Assembly: GCA_019058295.1 (NCBI GenBank)
Contig: JAHPZI010000019.1
Span: 31,403 to 95,402 of the forward strand
Direction: 5' to 3'
Length of the DNA: 64,000 bases
Origin: Promethearchaeota archaeon
Lineage (GTDB): Archaea > Asgardarchaeota > Lokiarchaeia > Sigyniarchaeales > SOKP01
In this document: positions 9,747-18,461 of the stretch, one piece after another
Layout: every line of letters begins with the position of its first letter
How positions within the stretch are numbered: position 1 is the first letter of the stretch
The notes under the pieces: model-generated
Told to the model about the DNA's origin: nothing
The model's database searches: none
The model's input: the letters and a program-made list of their open reading frames with translations, nothing else
Made by a program: the position numbers and the translations under genes

Positions 9747-11975
9747 ATGACCGAAGGAGATAAAGCCGATGATACCGATGTTTCGTCCCCAAGATTTACA
9801 CTCAGAGTGCAAAAGGCCAAGAAACGTGATATTGGAAGGAATATTATTCGAATAGACCCTGAAACAATGGAAAAACTAGAGATTCAGACAGGGGATGTTA
9901 TTGCGTTAAATGGCAAAAAAGAAAGTGCCGGTATTGCGTGGCCTAGTTATCCTCAAGATAATGGTTTGGGAATTGTTCGAATCGATTCTAGATTAAGGAA
10001 AAATACCGGTACTAGTATTGATGATTCTATTGAGATTAGGAAAATAGATGCAAAAGTTGCACAAAATATCGTAATTGCTCCCGCCAGTGTTAAAATTAGA
10101 ACAAATCCTAGGTTTGAATCTTTTGTAAAAAGAAAATTAAATAATTATCCAGTTACGATTGATGATATTATTCTAATTTCAATAGGGATAAGTAGAGAAA
10201 TAACTTTTAAAGTTATTAGCTTGAGACCAAAGGGAATATGTGTTATAAAACCTGAGTCGTCTTTGCATATCAGCGAACATGTAACAGAAGACGAAGAAAG
10301 GGGTACTAATTATATCACGTATGAAGATGTTGGCGGTTTAGATAGAGAGATACAACGAGTGCGAGAAATGGTTGAATTGCCTTTACGTCATCCTTCTTTA
10401 TTTAAGCGCTTAGGTATAGATCCTCCAAAAGGGGTATTATTAAGAGGACCACCAGGTTGTGGAAAAACTTTATTAGCTAGAGCAGTTGCTAATGAAAGTG
10501 AAGCTCATTTTATATCTATAAATGGACCAGAGATTATGAGTAAATTTTATGGAGAATCTGAAAAAAAACTGCGAAAACTTTTTATCGAAGCGGAAGAAAA
10601 AAGTCCTTCAATAATTTTTATTGACGAAATTGATGCTATTGCTCCTAAAAGAGAGACTGTTACAGGAGAAGTTGAGCGAAGAGTAGTAGCACAATTATTA
10701 GCTTTAATGGATGGATTACATAGTAGAGGAAAAACTATTGTTATAGGTGCTACGAATAGACCTAACAGCTTAGATGAAGCTTTACGCCGTCCTGGACGGT
10801 TCGATCGTGAAATTGAAATAAAAGTTCCTAACGAAAAAGGTCGTCGAGAAATCTTTCAGATACACACTAGAAATATGCCGCTGGATAAAAGATTTTCAAT
10901 AAAAGATTACTCTCAAATAACCCATGGGTTTGTAGGGGCTGATATTTCAGCAGTATGCCGAGAGGCGGCTATGTCAGCTCTAAGAAGATATTTACCAAAA
11001 ATAGACTTAGAATCAGAATATATTGATCCCGAATTATTAGAGCAAATTCAAGTAACTAAAAACGATTTTAACCAAGCGTTAAAGGAAGTAATGCCTTCTG
11101 GAATAAGAGAAGTATTTGTAGAGGTACCGAATGTAACTTGGGAACAAATAGGTGGATTAGATGATTTGAAGCAATTATTAGTAGAAGCGGTAGATTGGCC
11201 CTTATCTCATCCAAAAATATTTAAGAGGATGGGTATTACTCCTCCAAAAGGAATTTTACTTTATGGACCTCCCGGATGCGGAAAAACTTTATTAGCAAGA
11301 GCGGTCGCGACGGAAAGCAAAGCAAATTTTATCTCTATTAAAGGGCCAGAATTATTGTCAAAATGGGTTGGAGAAAGTGAAAAAGCAATAAGAGAAGTTT
11401 TTAGAAAAGCTAAAATGGCAGCACCCTGCATTATCTTTTTTGATGAATTTGATTCTATTGCTCCCTCTCGAGGTCGACACACATCAGATTCAGGTGTGTC
11501 TGAAAAAGTTTTATCTCAATTTCTTACTGAATTAGACGGATTGGAAGTAAATAAAGATATTGTAGTTATAGCAGCATCAAATCGTCCCGATATATTAGAC
11601 CCTGCTCTGATTAGACCGGGAAGAATTGACCGAATTTTATTAGTTCCAGCCCCAAACGAGAAAGGAACGTTAGAAATCTTGAAAATTTATACTAAGGATA
11701 TGCCCTTAGCAAGCAATTTAAAACTTACTAATCTAAATCAAATGGTTAAAGGTTTTTCTGGTGCCGATATAGAAACTTTTTGTCGTGAAGCTGCTATGAT
11801 CGCTCTAAGGGAAAATATTCGAGCGCGAAAAATCTCTGAAGATCATTTTAGGGAGGCAAGAAAATTAGTTAATCCAAGCATTACTCAAGAGATAATTGAT
11901 TGGTACACAAATTTCGGAGAACGATTAAAAAGACGGCAATTAGATCAATCAAAAGAAGATAGATTATTTGTATAA
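9747..11975 (+). CDS. CDC48/VCP-type AAA ATPase
   Basis: A 742-residue double-ring unfoldase of the CDC48/VAT group, expected to extract and unfold proteins for the proteasome. After an N-terminal double-psi barrel (FTLRVQKAKKRDIGRNI) come two AAA modules: D1 with GPPGCGKTLLARAVANES and FIDEIDAIAPKRE, and D2 with GPPGCGKTLLARAVATES and FFDEFDSIAPSRG, each followed by an arginine-finger segment (RRPGRFDREIEI; IRPGRIDRILLV). Both Walker A and B motifs are intact. No HbYX-like tail is seen; it ends in DRLFV. The leader of about 90 bases is AT-rich and probably holds its promoter. Confidence 0.96.
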   Translation: MTEGDKADDTDVSSPRFTLRVQKAKKRDIGRNIIRIDPETMEKLEIQTGDVIALNGKKESAGIAWPSYPQDNGLGIVRIDSRLRKNTGTSIDDSIEIRKIDAKVAQNIVIAPASVKIRTNPRFESFVKRKLNNYPVTIDDIILISIGISREITFKVISLRPKGICVIKPESSLHISEHVTEDEERGTNYITYEDVGGLDREIQRVREMVELPLRHPSLFKRLGIDPPKGVLLRGPPGCGKTLLARAVANESEAHFISINGPEIMSKFYGESEKKLRKLFIEAEEKSPSIIFIDEIDAIAPKRETVTGEVERRVVAQLLALMDGLHSRGKTIVIGATNRPNSLDEALRRPGRFDREIEIKVPNEKGRREIFQIHTRNMPLDKRFSIKDYSQITHGFVGADISAVCREAAMSALRRYLPKIDLESEYIDPELLEQIQVTKNDFNQALKEVMPSGIREVFVEVPNVTWEQIGGLDDLKQLLVEAVDWPLSHPKIFKRMGITPPKGILLYGPPGCGKTLLARAVATESKANFISIKGPELLSKWVGESEKAIREVFRKAKMAAPCIIFFDEFDSIAPSRGRHTSDSGVSEKVLSQFLTELDGLEVNKDIVVIAASNRPDILDPALIRPGRIDRILLVPAPNEKGTLEILKIYTKDMPLASNLKLTNLNQMVKGFSGADIETFCREAAMIALRENIRARKISEDHFREARKLVNPSITQEIIDWYTNFGERLKRRQLDQSKEDRLFV

Positions 11976-12123
11976 AATTAAAAAATTTAATTAAAAAGCT
12001 ATTATTTTTAAATTTATTACTTAAATCTATTCCTAAATTTCTTATATTTTCTAAATAGATCTAAAAATTAAACACCTATGGTGAAATTTTATCGAATCAT
12101 ATCGTTGGAACCAAAAACCAATT

Positions 12124-12363
12124 TTGAATATAATTATTGAGTTGCTTCTAAAAAATAAAGGAGAGATGTTAGATAAAAGAATGGAAGAATTACTTAAAAA
12201 AGAATTCCCATTCATTAACACATTAGTCTTAGAAGAAATCTTCATGAAGCTGGAAACCATGAACATAATAAATGTTTTCCGAGTCTCAAAAACGAAAAAA
12301 ATGATTGTTCTCAATAAAAATAACGAAAAAATAAACGAGCCCTTGATGCGCGAACTGCTTTAA
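12124..12363 (+). CDS. Small uncharacterised protein, possible winged-helix remnant
   Basis: A short frame (79 codons from TTG 12124; an ATG at 12166 follows AAAGGAGAG closely). The product is helical and charged, with LDKRMEELLKKEFPFI and VLEEIFMKLETMNII followed by VFRVSKTKKMIVLN, a pattern like a winged-helix core (helices then a beta hairpin). I recognise no family. A second frame starts at ATG 12078 and reads MVKFYRIISLEPKTNF before a stop at 12140; joining it with one base of shift would make a protein of about 95 residues, so the gene may be frame-broken. It ends flush with the convergent HerA-like gene. Confidence 0.45.
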   Translation: MNIIIELLLKNKGEMLDKRMEELLKKEFPFINTLVLEEIFMKLETMNIINVFRVSKTKKMIVLNKNNEKINEPLMRELL

Positions 12364-13890
12364 CTAATTGGCTTGTTTATTTTGCCAATTTAAACAGACT
12401 TGAGACAATGAAACATCCTCAATTTTCGATTTATATTCTCTTTCTCTTATATCAATAAAAATCGGATAATTAACAGCATTTCCCGTTAATAACATTTCCC
12501 CGACTCCTAAACTAGAGATCATATCAGCATATCCTTTAGAAATTGCTTCTGAACTGTCCATAAGATGTTTTAAATCGTAAGGATTTTTTATATTTAATAT
12601 CATTTTTGAATTTAATTGAGAAAGGGCAGTAGAGCTCAATCTTTTAGGTCTCTGACTTATGAGGCATAAGCATGCCATAAACTTTCTACCTTCTCGCGCG
12701 ATGGTTTCTATTATTGATTTTGATATAGCTCTTGAATGTGCAGCCTCAGGACAAAATTGATGAGCTTCTTCTATAATTAATAAGAATGGAGGTATTTTAT
12801 TGAGTCTTCTAAGATAAAATAATCTTTTGCATAAATAATCAACAATTATTTGTTTTTTTCTAATATTGGTTTCATTGGCTAAATTAAAAATGGATAATTC
12901 TCCTTGTTTTACAATGTTATTGATTATAGGATTCTCTTTAGGGCCGAATAAATTTAACCGATTTAATTCTGTTAACCATCCTATTAATGCTTGTTTTGTA
13001 TTTTTACCTACTTGTGTATCACTATCAATAATATCAATTAAATCATGTAAAGTGAACCCTCCTTTTTTCTTATTATCACTTTTTAGTTTTTGAATATAAT
13101 TAGAGAGTTCGCGAATTTGAACATTAGAAATTTGTTCTTGATATTTCTTAAATGACCAAGCGTTTAATTTTGGGACTCCAATCTGCATGTATGAAATATT
13201 TTGTATTTTAACTTTATCTTTTAATTCATTTATTTCATTCAGATATGTGTATTCTCCATGTACATCAATAAGAATTATTGCCGGTGTACCCATTTTTCCA
13301 TTTCGATTTAATAATTCCTCAATTATTACTGATATTAAATAACTTTTTCCACCTCCAGAAATAGAAAGAACTGCAAAGTGTTTATTAAATAGACGATTCA
13401 TATTGATTTTAGCTTCGAAATTTGAAGTTTTAAATTTTCCTATATTCAATCCCCTATCAATATCAAATCCAACGAAAATATTTAAGATATCTTCCTCTAC
13501 TCTATGTACTTCCGCTCCTGGACTTGCTGGAAAGGTCATTCTTTGAATCCTTTTAATCTTTTTCTGCTGCTCATTTTCGAATTCAATAATACCTAAACAT
13601 TTAACAATAGCAATCGCAAACTCAAAATCTTCACTGGGAAAAAGTCCTTTCAAAATATTTGGATTATTATTGCTATTATAGGCTTTTATTGTTAACGCAT
13701 CGGAAAAATATTCGTTCAGTAGTATAATTTTTTCAATTATGCCAACCAAAAAACCTTCAACTGAACGAGTGTAAACAAATAATCCTTTCTTTACAACCAT
13801 TCCATCTCTTCTTTTATTTATGACAAAAGGGAATTTGGAAACATCTGGTAATTGGAGATAATTAAAAACAATTCCAACTTTGAATGACAT
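12364..13890 (-). CDS. HerA-like/DUF87 ATPase
   Basis: A 508-residue ATPase of the HerA/FtsK superfamily. The N-terminal region has a barrel-like segment (VVKKGLFVYTRSVEGFLVGI), then Walker A SISGGGKSYLISVIIEEL, Walker B-like AIILIDVHGEYTYL, a second acidic segment FLLIIEEAHQFCPEAAHS and the arginine-containing IAREGRKFMACLCLISQRP that family members use across the hexamer interface. HerA normally works with nuclease NurA beside Mre11 and Rad50 in end resection. None of these is a neighbour here, so this may be a paralogue with another role, such as DNA or protein translocation. Confidence 0.85.
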   Translation of the reverse strand: MSFKVGIVFNYLQLPDVSKFPFVINKRRDGMVVKKGLFVYTRSVEGFLVGIIEKIILLNEYFSDALTIKAYNSNNNPNILKGLFPSEDFEFAIAIVKCLGIIEFENEQQKKIKRIQRMTFPASPGAEVHRVEEDILNIFVGFDIDRGLNIGKFKTSNFEAKINMNRLFNKHFAVLSISGGGKSYLISVIIEELLNRNGKMGTPAIILIDVHGEYTYLNEINELKDKVKIQNISYMQIGVPKLNAWSFKKYQEQISNVQIRELSNYIQKLKSDNKKKGGFTLHDLIDIIDSDTQVGKNTKQALIGWLTELNRLNLFGPKENPIINNIVKQGELSIFNLANETNIRKKQIIVDYLCKRLFYLRRLNKIPPFLLIIEEAHQFCPEAAHSRAISKSIIETIAREGRKFMACLCLISQRPKRLSSTALSQLNSKMILNIKNPYDLKHLMDSSEAISKGYADMISSLGVGEMLLTGNAVNYPIFIDIREREYKSKIEDVSLSQVCLNWQNKQAN

Positions 13891-14107
13891 TATTTTTTTA
13901 GGAAAGAAATTTAAGTTATTTTATGTACTTGACTTTAATTATAAAGACGATTGAATTTAAAGAAAATAAGAGTAGTAATTTTCTGACTTTTACTTGAAAT
14001 TAAAAAAGAGTAAAAAATTTATGATTCTAGTTTTCTTCTTCTTTTGGAGATTTTTCTAACGGGAAAAAAAAGGAAAAAATAAAATATTTCTTCTATTTTT
14101 GAATGGC

Positions 14108-14704
14108 TTATATTGTTTTGAATGAATCTTCTTCTTCTTCATCTTCAAGCGTATATATCAGTCTAATGATGAGAGCGTAGCCATTGAACCAAAAATAGAA
14201 GAATCCAACAACTAATCCAAAAACCATGAATATAAGAAGTGCTACAAATAACAGGATTTGCCCATCTGAAAAATCTTGTAAGAAAGTAAAAGAAACTTCG
14301 ATAAAGAGTTCATAAAAGAAGGCAACAACTATACCAATAATAATAGCAAATATACTTACCAACAATGAAATGGTAAAAATTTGTACACTACGGTTATTTT
14401 TATATTTAGAGTGTAATTTACGCTCCCGAAAAAGTGTTCTTAAAAAAAATGATCTCCCTTTTGTACTCATTCCAATACCAAACACTATTAAAATAAATAA
14501 CCCAGCAAATAATGCGCCAATTATTGCGATCTGAATTCCTAGATTTTGTTCTTGAAATAATTCCAACTTTCCTTCTGCCATAATTAGGTCTGCAATTGTA
14601 TAAACCACTCCACCAATGGTTATAATGCTTATAATAACTATACATATATAAAATATAGTTGCGATGAGTTTCTGAGTTTTTGAATATGTAACTGTCTCAT
14701 TCAT
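14108..14704 (-). CDS. Multi-pass membrane protein, tandem paralogue A
   Basis: A 198-residue integral membrane protein with about five hydrophobic segments: IFYICIVIISIITIGGVVY, IAIIGALFAGLFILIVFGI, FTISLLVSIFAIIIGIVVAF and a long C-terminal pair ending in FYFWFNGYALIIRLIYTLE and an acidic tail EDEEEED. It shares the overall plan and the closing motif WFNGYxLIIRLxYTLE with the next gene upstream, so the two arose by tandem duplication. I do not recognise the family. A signalling or transport accessory role would be guesswork. Confidence 0.7.
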   Translation of the reverse strand: MNETVTYSKTQKLIATIFYICIVIISIITIGGVVYTIADLIMAEGKLELFQEQNLGIQIAIIGALFAGLFILIVFGIGMSTKGRSFFLRTLFRERKLHSKYKNNRSVQIFTISLLVSIFAIIIGIVVAFFYELFIEVSFTFLQDFSDGQILLFVALLIFMVFGLVVGFFYFWFNGYALIIRLIYTLEDEEEEDSFKTI

Positions 14705-14748
14705 TTAATTTACCCTTTATAATATCATTTATATTTAATATTATTCCT

Positions 14749-15342
14749 TTAATCTTCTTCTTCAAGCGTATATAACAATCTAATGATAAGACCATAGCCG
14801 TTGAACCACATATAGAGGAGTGCAAGTGCTAATATAGTAATTATCAAATATAAGATACTGATTATCAAAGCTATTTGTCCTCCGCTTAGATTTTCAGTAA
14901 GACCTGCTATGGAAAATTCCTGACCACCGACAAGTGACCGAAATACCTCATAAATAATAGATATTACAATTCCTATTATTATAGCAAATAAACTTATCAT
15001 TAAAGCTCCAGCTGCAATTTTTACAGTTTTTCTATTCTTAAATTTATCCTCTAGCTCTATTGGTCTAAAAATTATATTTAATATTACGGTAGTACCTTTT
15101 TTAAACAAACCATAAAATAAAATCAATAGGAAAAAGAGTGCTGCTAAAATTCCCCCAATAATCGCTATTTGCAACCCAAGACTAAGCCTTAGGAAAAGCT
15201 CCGTTTTACCCTGTGCCATAATAATATCTAGTAAAGTCCATATTGTTGATCCTATAATCATAATAAATGCTATTACAAAGCTTACATAGAAAATTGTTCC
15301 TATTATTTTTTGTCTTCCCGTGTATTGTTTTATATCAGTCAT
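14749..15342 (-). CDS. Multi-pass membrane protein, tandem paralogue B
   Basis: This is the partner of the preceding gene, 44 bases upstream of it on the same strand. It keeps the same hydrophobic layout (FYVSFVIAFIMIIGSTIW, IAIIGGILAALFFLLILFY, ALMISLFAIIIGIVISIIY) and the ending MWFNGYGLIIRLLYTLEEED. The ORF track starts at TTG 15351, but ATG 15342 (MTDIKQYTGRQK) gives an N-terminus that aligns with paralogue A (MNETVTYSKTQK), so I use 15342. Both carry a QKxIxTIFY start. Function unknown. Confidence 0.7.
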   Translation of the reverse strand: MTDIKQYTGRQKIIGTIFYVSFVIAFIMIIGSTIWTLLDIIMAQGKTELFLRLSLGLQIAIIGGILAALFFLLILFYGLFKKGTTVILNIIFRPIELEDKFKNRKTVKIAAGALMISLFAIIIGIVISIIYEVFRSLVGGQEFSIAGLTENLSGGQIALIISILYLIITILALALLYMWFNGYGLIIRLLYTLEEED

Positions 15343-15433
15343 AATTTTCAAACTAAAATATTATTTTATTATTGAAAAATTACCTTTTAAGATATTTAAA
15401 ATTGTTGTATAATTTTGAAAAAAAATGAAGCTA

Positions 15434-16969
15434 TTAATCAGAATCTATAATCTTGGTTAAATCATCAAAACTTTTATACAAATTATGGCTTTTTAATAAG
15501 TCATAAAAATCACACGAAAAATTATAAATCTTATTATAATAAGCGTGTCTATTTTCATTGGGAAGCCATTTTTTATCAACTTTACATAAACTTTCTGCTG
15601 CTTTTGATATATCAGGAAATAATCCTGCTCCAGAAGCCGCTAATATAGCAGCTCCCAAGGAAGTTGCTTCCTCAATTATATTTCTTACACAAGTAATTCC
15701 TAATACATCAGCGTAAATCTGATTCCAGATATCTGAACGAGCTCCTCCACCAGTAAGCAGCAATTCCCTAGGTTCAATTCCTAATTCTTTAAAAACTTCA
15801 ACATTTTTCTTTAATTCATATGCCACGCCTTCAAATACAGCCCTATAAAGATCCTTCCTTTCATGTCCTAACGATAACCCAAATAGAATTCCCTTAGCAT
15901 AAGGATTCCAGTGCGGGGCCCCAGCACCAACTAAATGTGGAATAAATAGAAGACCATTTGCTCCCATTGGAGATTTTTGGACTTCAATATCTATTAACTC
16001 ATAAGGATCTTGTCCTTCTTCAGCGTTCATAATTTCTGCATGTCCAATTTTATCTCTAAACCACCGAAGGCTTGCCCCTGAGGTAAATATACTGGCTTCT
16101 TGAACCCAAGCACCAGGAATAGCATGGCAACTACATAGAACCCTTTTTTTAGGATCTAAATTAGGTTCCTTTAAATAAGCAAGAATAAAACTACCTGTGC
16201 CTGTTGTACATTTAATTTCACCAGGAGAAACTACACCTACACCTAAAGCAGCTGATTGTTGATCTCCTGCGCCTGTTATGACCAAGGTTTTTTTATCAAA
16301 ATCAGTTTCATCAGAGATAATTTCACCAATATCAACACCACTTTCAAATGCTTCTGGCATTTTATCAATATCTAACTCTAATTCAGAGGCTATGAATTCA
16401 GAATATTTTAAGTTATTAATATCAAATAACATAGTCCTACTCGCATTTGAATGATCAGTGACGAATTTTCCTGTTAACTTATAAATAATATAATCAGCTA
16501 CAAGAAGAAATTTATGAGCTTTATTATAGATCTCGGGCTTTTTTTCCTTAAACCACATGATTTTTGAAATACTGAAATATGGATCAATAGTAAGACCTGT
16601 AGTTTCATAGATTTTCTCAATCCCAATCTTTTCCTTGATTTGATTACATTGTTCTGTGGTACGTCGGTCTTGCCAAACTAAGGCATTATGAAGCGGAATA
16701 CCCTCTTTATCAACCGGTACAATGGTCTCCCGTTGATTAGTTACTGAAACACTCACAATTTCGGTTTTATCGATTCCACTTTTCCGTATCGCAGCCTCAA
16801 TCGTTTTTTTAATCGAATTCCACCATGCATTGGCATCCTGCTCCACATAAGAAGGTGTAGGATAAAAACTCTCCCATTCTTGATAATCACTTGCTATTAT
16901 GGTTCCGGCAAGATCAAAAATATAAGTTCGACATCCAGTAGTTCCTAAATCTAAGCTCGCAACAAACAT
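15434..16969 (-). CDS. FGGY-family carbohydrate kinase (glycerol kinase- or xylulokinase-like)
   Basis: A 511-residue sugar or polyol kinase of the actin-like ATPase fold. The first phosphate loop is SLDLGTTGCRTYIFD; VTNQRETIVPVD and ALVWQDRRTTEQ resemble glycerol kinase, whereas YVEQDANAWW resembles the pentulose kinases. ITGAGDQQSAALGVG supplies the catalytic aspartate and LLTGGGARSDIWNQIYADV is the adenosine-binding segment. It sits 94 bases downstream of a GPH-family symporter and a propeller protein on the same strand, so a transported sugar or polyol is the likely substrate. Which one cannot be told from sequence. Confidence 0.88.
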   Translation of the reverse strand: MFVASLDLGTTGCRTYIFDLAGTIIASDYQEWESFYPTPSYVEQDANAWWNSIKKTIEAAIRKSGIDKTEIVSVSVTNQRETIVPVDKEGIPLHNALVWQDRRTTEQCNQIKEKIGIEKIYETTGLTIDPYFSISKIMWFKEKKPEIYNKAHKFLLVADYIIYKLTGKFVTDHSNASRTMLFDINNLKYSEFIASELELDIDKMPEAFESGVDIGEIISDETDFDKKTLVITGAGDQQSAALGVGVVSPGEIKCTTGTGSFILAYLKEPNLDPKKRVLCSCHAIPGAWVQEASIFTSGASLRWFRDKIGHAEIMNAEEGQDPYELIDIEVQKSPMGANGLLFIPHLVGAGAPHWNPYAKGILFGLSLGHERKDLYRAVFEGVAYELKKNVEVFKELGIEPRELLLTGGGARSDIWNQIYADVLGITCVRNIIEEATSLGAAILAASGAGLFPDISKAAESLCKVDKKWLPNENRHAYYNKIYNFSCDFYDLLKSHNLYKSFDDLTKIIDSD

Positions 16970-17063
16970 AACACTAATCCTAATTATTTTTAAATTATAA
17001 AATTAATAAAAAGCTATTGTTTTTAAATCTCTTTTATTGTTAAATAACATTTGGGTAGAATTC

Positions 17064-18449
17064 CTACTTTTCAGATCTTACATTTTCTAGTTTTTTTGGA
17101 TGTAGCTCTTTAAGATCCCTTTTAATCTGTTGAACTCTCTCTTTGGTATATGGATAGAAATATAGACATATAAGCATCCCAATAAGTGCTAGAGCAGGGA
17201 AGAAGACCATTATTAATTTTATTCCAAAAATAACATCTGCGTCAGGATTAGGTGTATAAGTCCCCCAACCAGTTGTAGTGAAGACCATCGCCACGGTTAC
17301 AACAGCTAAGATCATTGCGAGTCTCATAAAAAAGGTTGTTATCCCAAAAAAAGTACCTTCACGTCTGACTCCTGTTTTGAGCTCGTCTTCATCAACCACA
17401 TCCGCTATGATTAGATAAATGAAATAAAGGATACCCCCAAATGTAAAACCAATAAAGATGAAATTGATCAAAGCGGCCTCATAACTCGAAATTAAAAGGA
17501 TTGGAATTGAAGCAAATAAGAAAGCTATCAATGAAACCGCAAAAGCTTTTCTACTTCCTAATTTTAAGTCTAATTTATACCAAAATGCTACACTTATGAT
17601 TCCAACTAGAAAAAGCAAAGCCATTAGCATCGAAATTCGAAAAGCATCTCTTACTCCCAGTATATGGTAAGCATAAAGTGGTATAATCACTCCAAAAGTC
17701 AAAAGGATATACTCGAATAGAAAGTACATTATAGTATAAAGAACAAAACCCCTATTCTTTAAAGTATATCTCATCCCTTCAATGAAACCAAAACTATGTT
17801 GATGATCTAGTCGAAATTCTTCCCTTTCTTTTACACCATAAATAAGAGAGAAAATAAAAGTTGCTCCGATAATTATTGAAGTTACAATACCATTAAGCAA
17901 ATATCCCTCTCTCTCTGAAATATCTCCAATAAAAAGTCCAGGGATTATAAAAGCCATTATCAATCCAACTGTACTGAGTATCTGCTTAATTGTATTTACT
18001 TCTGCTCTATCTTCTTCGGTACTATATAATTCTGGGAATAAAGCATCATAGGGAAGCGCAACCATCGAGTAAAAAGTATCATACAAGATGAGAATTAAAA
18101 GTAAATAAAGAAAAGTACTAAAGTCATCACCCGCAGGTGGTATCCAAACAATGATTTCAATAATGATTACGGGTATAAATCCTATCATAATATATGGTTT
18201 TCTGCGCCCCCATCGAGTGTGAGTACGATCCGAGAGATATCCTACTAAAGGATCATTAAATGCGTTCCAAAAGCTCCATATAAACACTGCTAAAAAAATA
18301 TATGAGATTGGAAGCCTTACTACTACAAAATAATAAGTAAAAATCCATGTACTAAATGCACTGTTGATGAACCAAACCGCAAAACTACCCAATCCAAAAC
18401 TCCATTTTTGAAGTTTTCCAAATTCCTGTATTTCTGTATGTTTTTCCAT
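17064..18449 (-). CDS. GPH-family sugar:cation symporter (MFS fold)
   Basis: A 461-residue permease with about twelve membrane segments. The glycoside-pentoside-hexuronide signature is clear in FWNAFNDPLVGYLSDRTHTRWGRRKPYIMIGF, and the central MVALPYDALFPELYSTEEDRAEVN loop is also typical. It should import a sugar or glycoside with H+ or Na+. The ATG follows AGGAGATT on the coding strand. It begins 12 bases after the propeller gene ends and precedes the FGGY kinase, forming a three-gene unit for uptake and phosphorylation. Confidence 0.88.
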   Translation of the reverse strand: MEKHTEIQEFGKLQKWSFGLGSFAVWFINSAFSTWIFTYYFVVVRLPISYIFLAVFIWSFWNAFNDPLVGYLSDRTHTRWGRRKPYIMIGFIPVIIIEIIVWIPPAGDDFSTFLYLLLILILYDTFYSMVALPYDALFPELYSTEEDRAEVNTIKQILSTVGLIMAFIIPGLFIGDISEREGYLLNGIVTSIIIGATFIFSLIYGVKEREEFRLDHQHSFGFIEGMRYTLKNRGFVLYTIMYFLFEYILLTFGVIIPLYAYHILGVRDAFRISMLMALLFLVGIISVAFWYKLDLKLGSRKAFAVSLIAFLFASIPILLISSYEAALINFIFIGFTFGGILYFIYLIIADVVDEDELKTGVRREGTFFGITTFFMRLAMILAVVTVAMVFTTTGWGTYTPNPDADVIFGIKLIMVFFPALALIGMLICLYFYPYTKERVQQIKRDLKELHPKKLENVRSEK

Positions 18450-18461
18450 GATGATAATCTC

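Noticed and set aside
12364-13890. HerA with NurA-Mre11-Rad50 operon
   Set aside because: No such neighbours exist on either side, so the canonical end-resection operon cannot be claimed.
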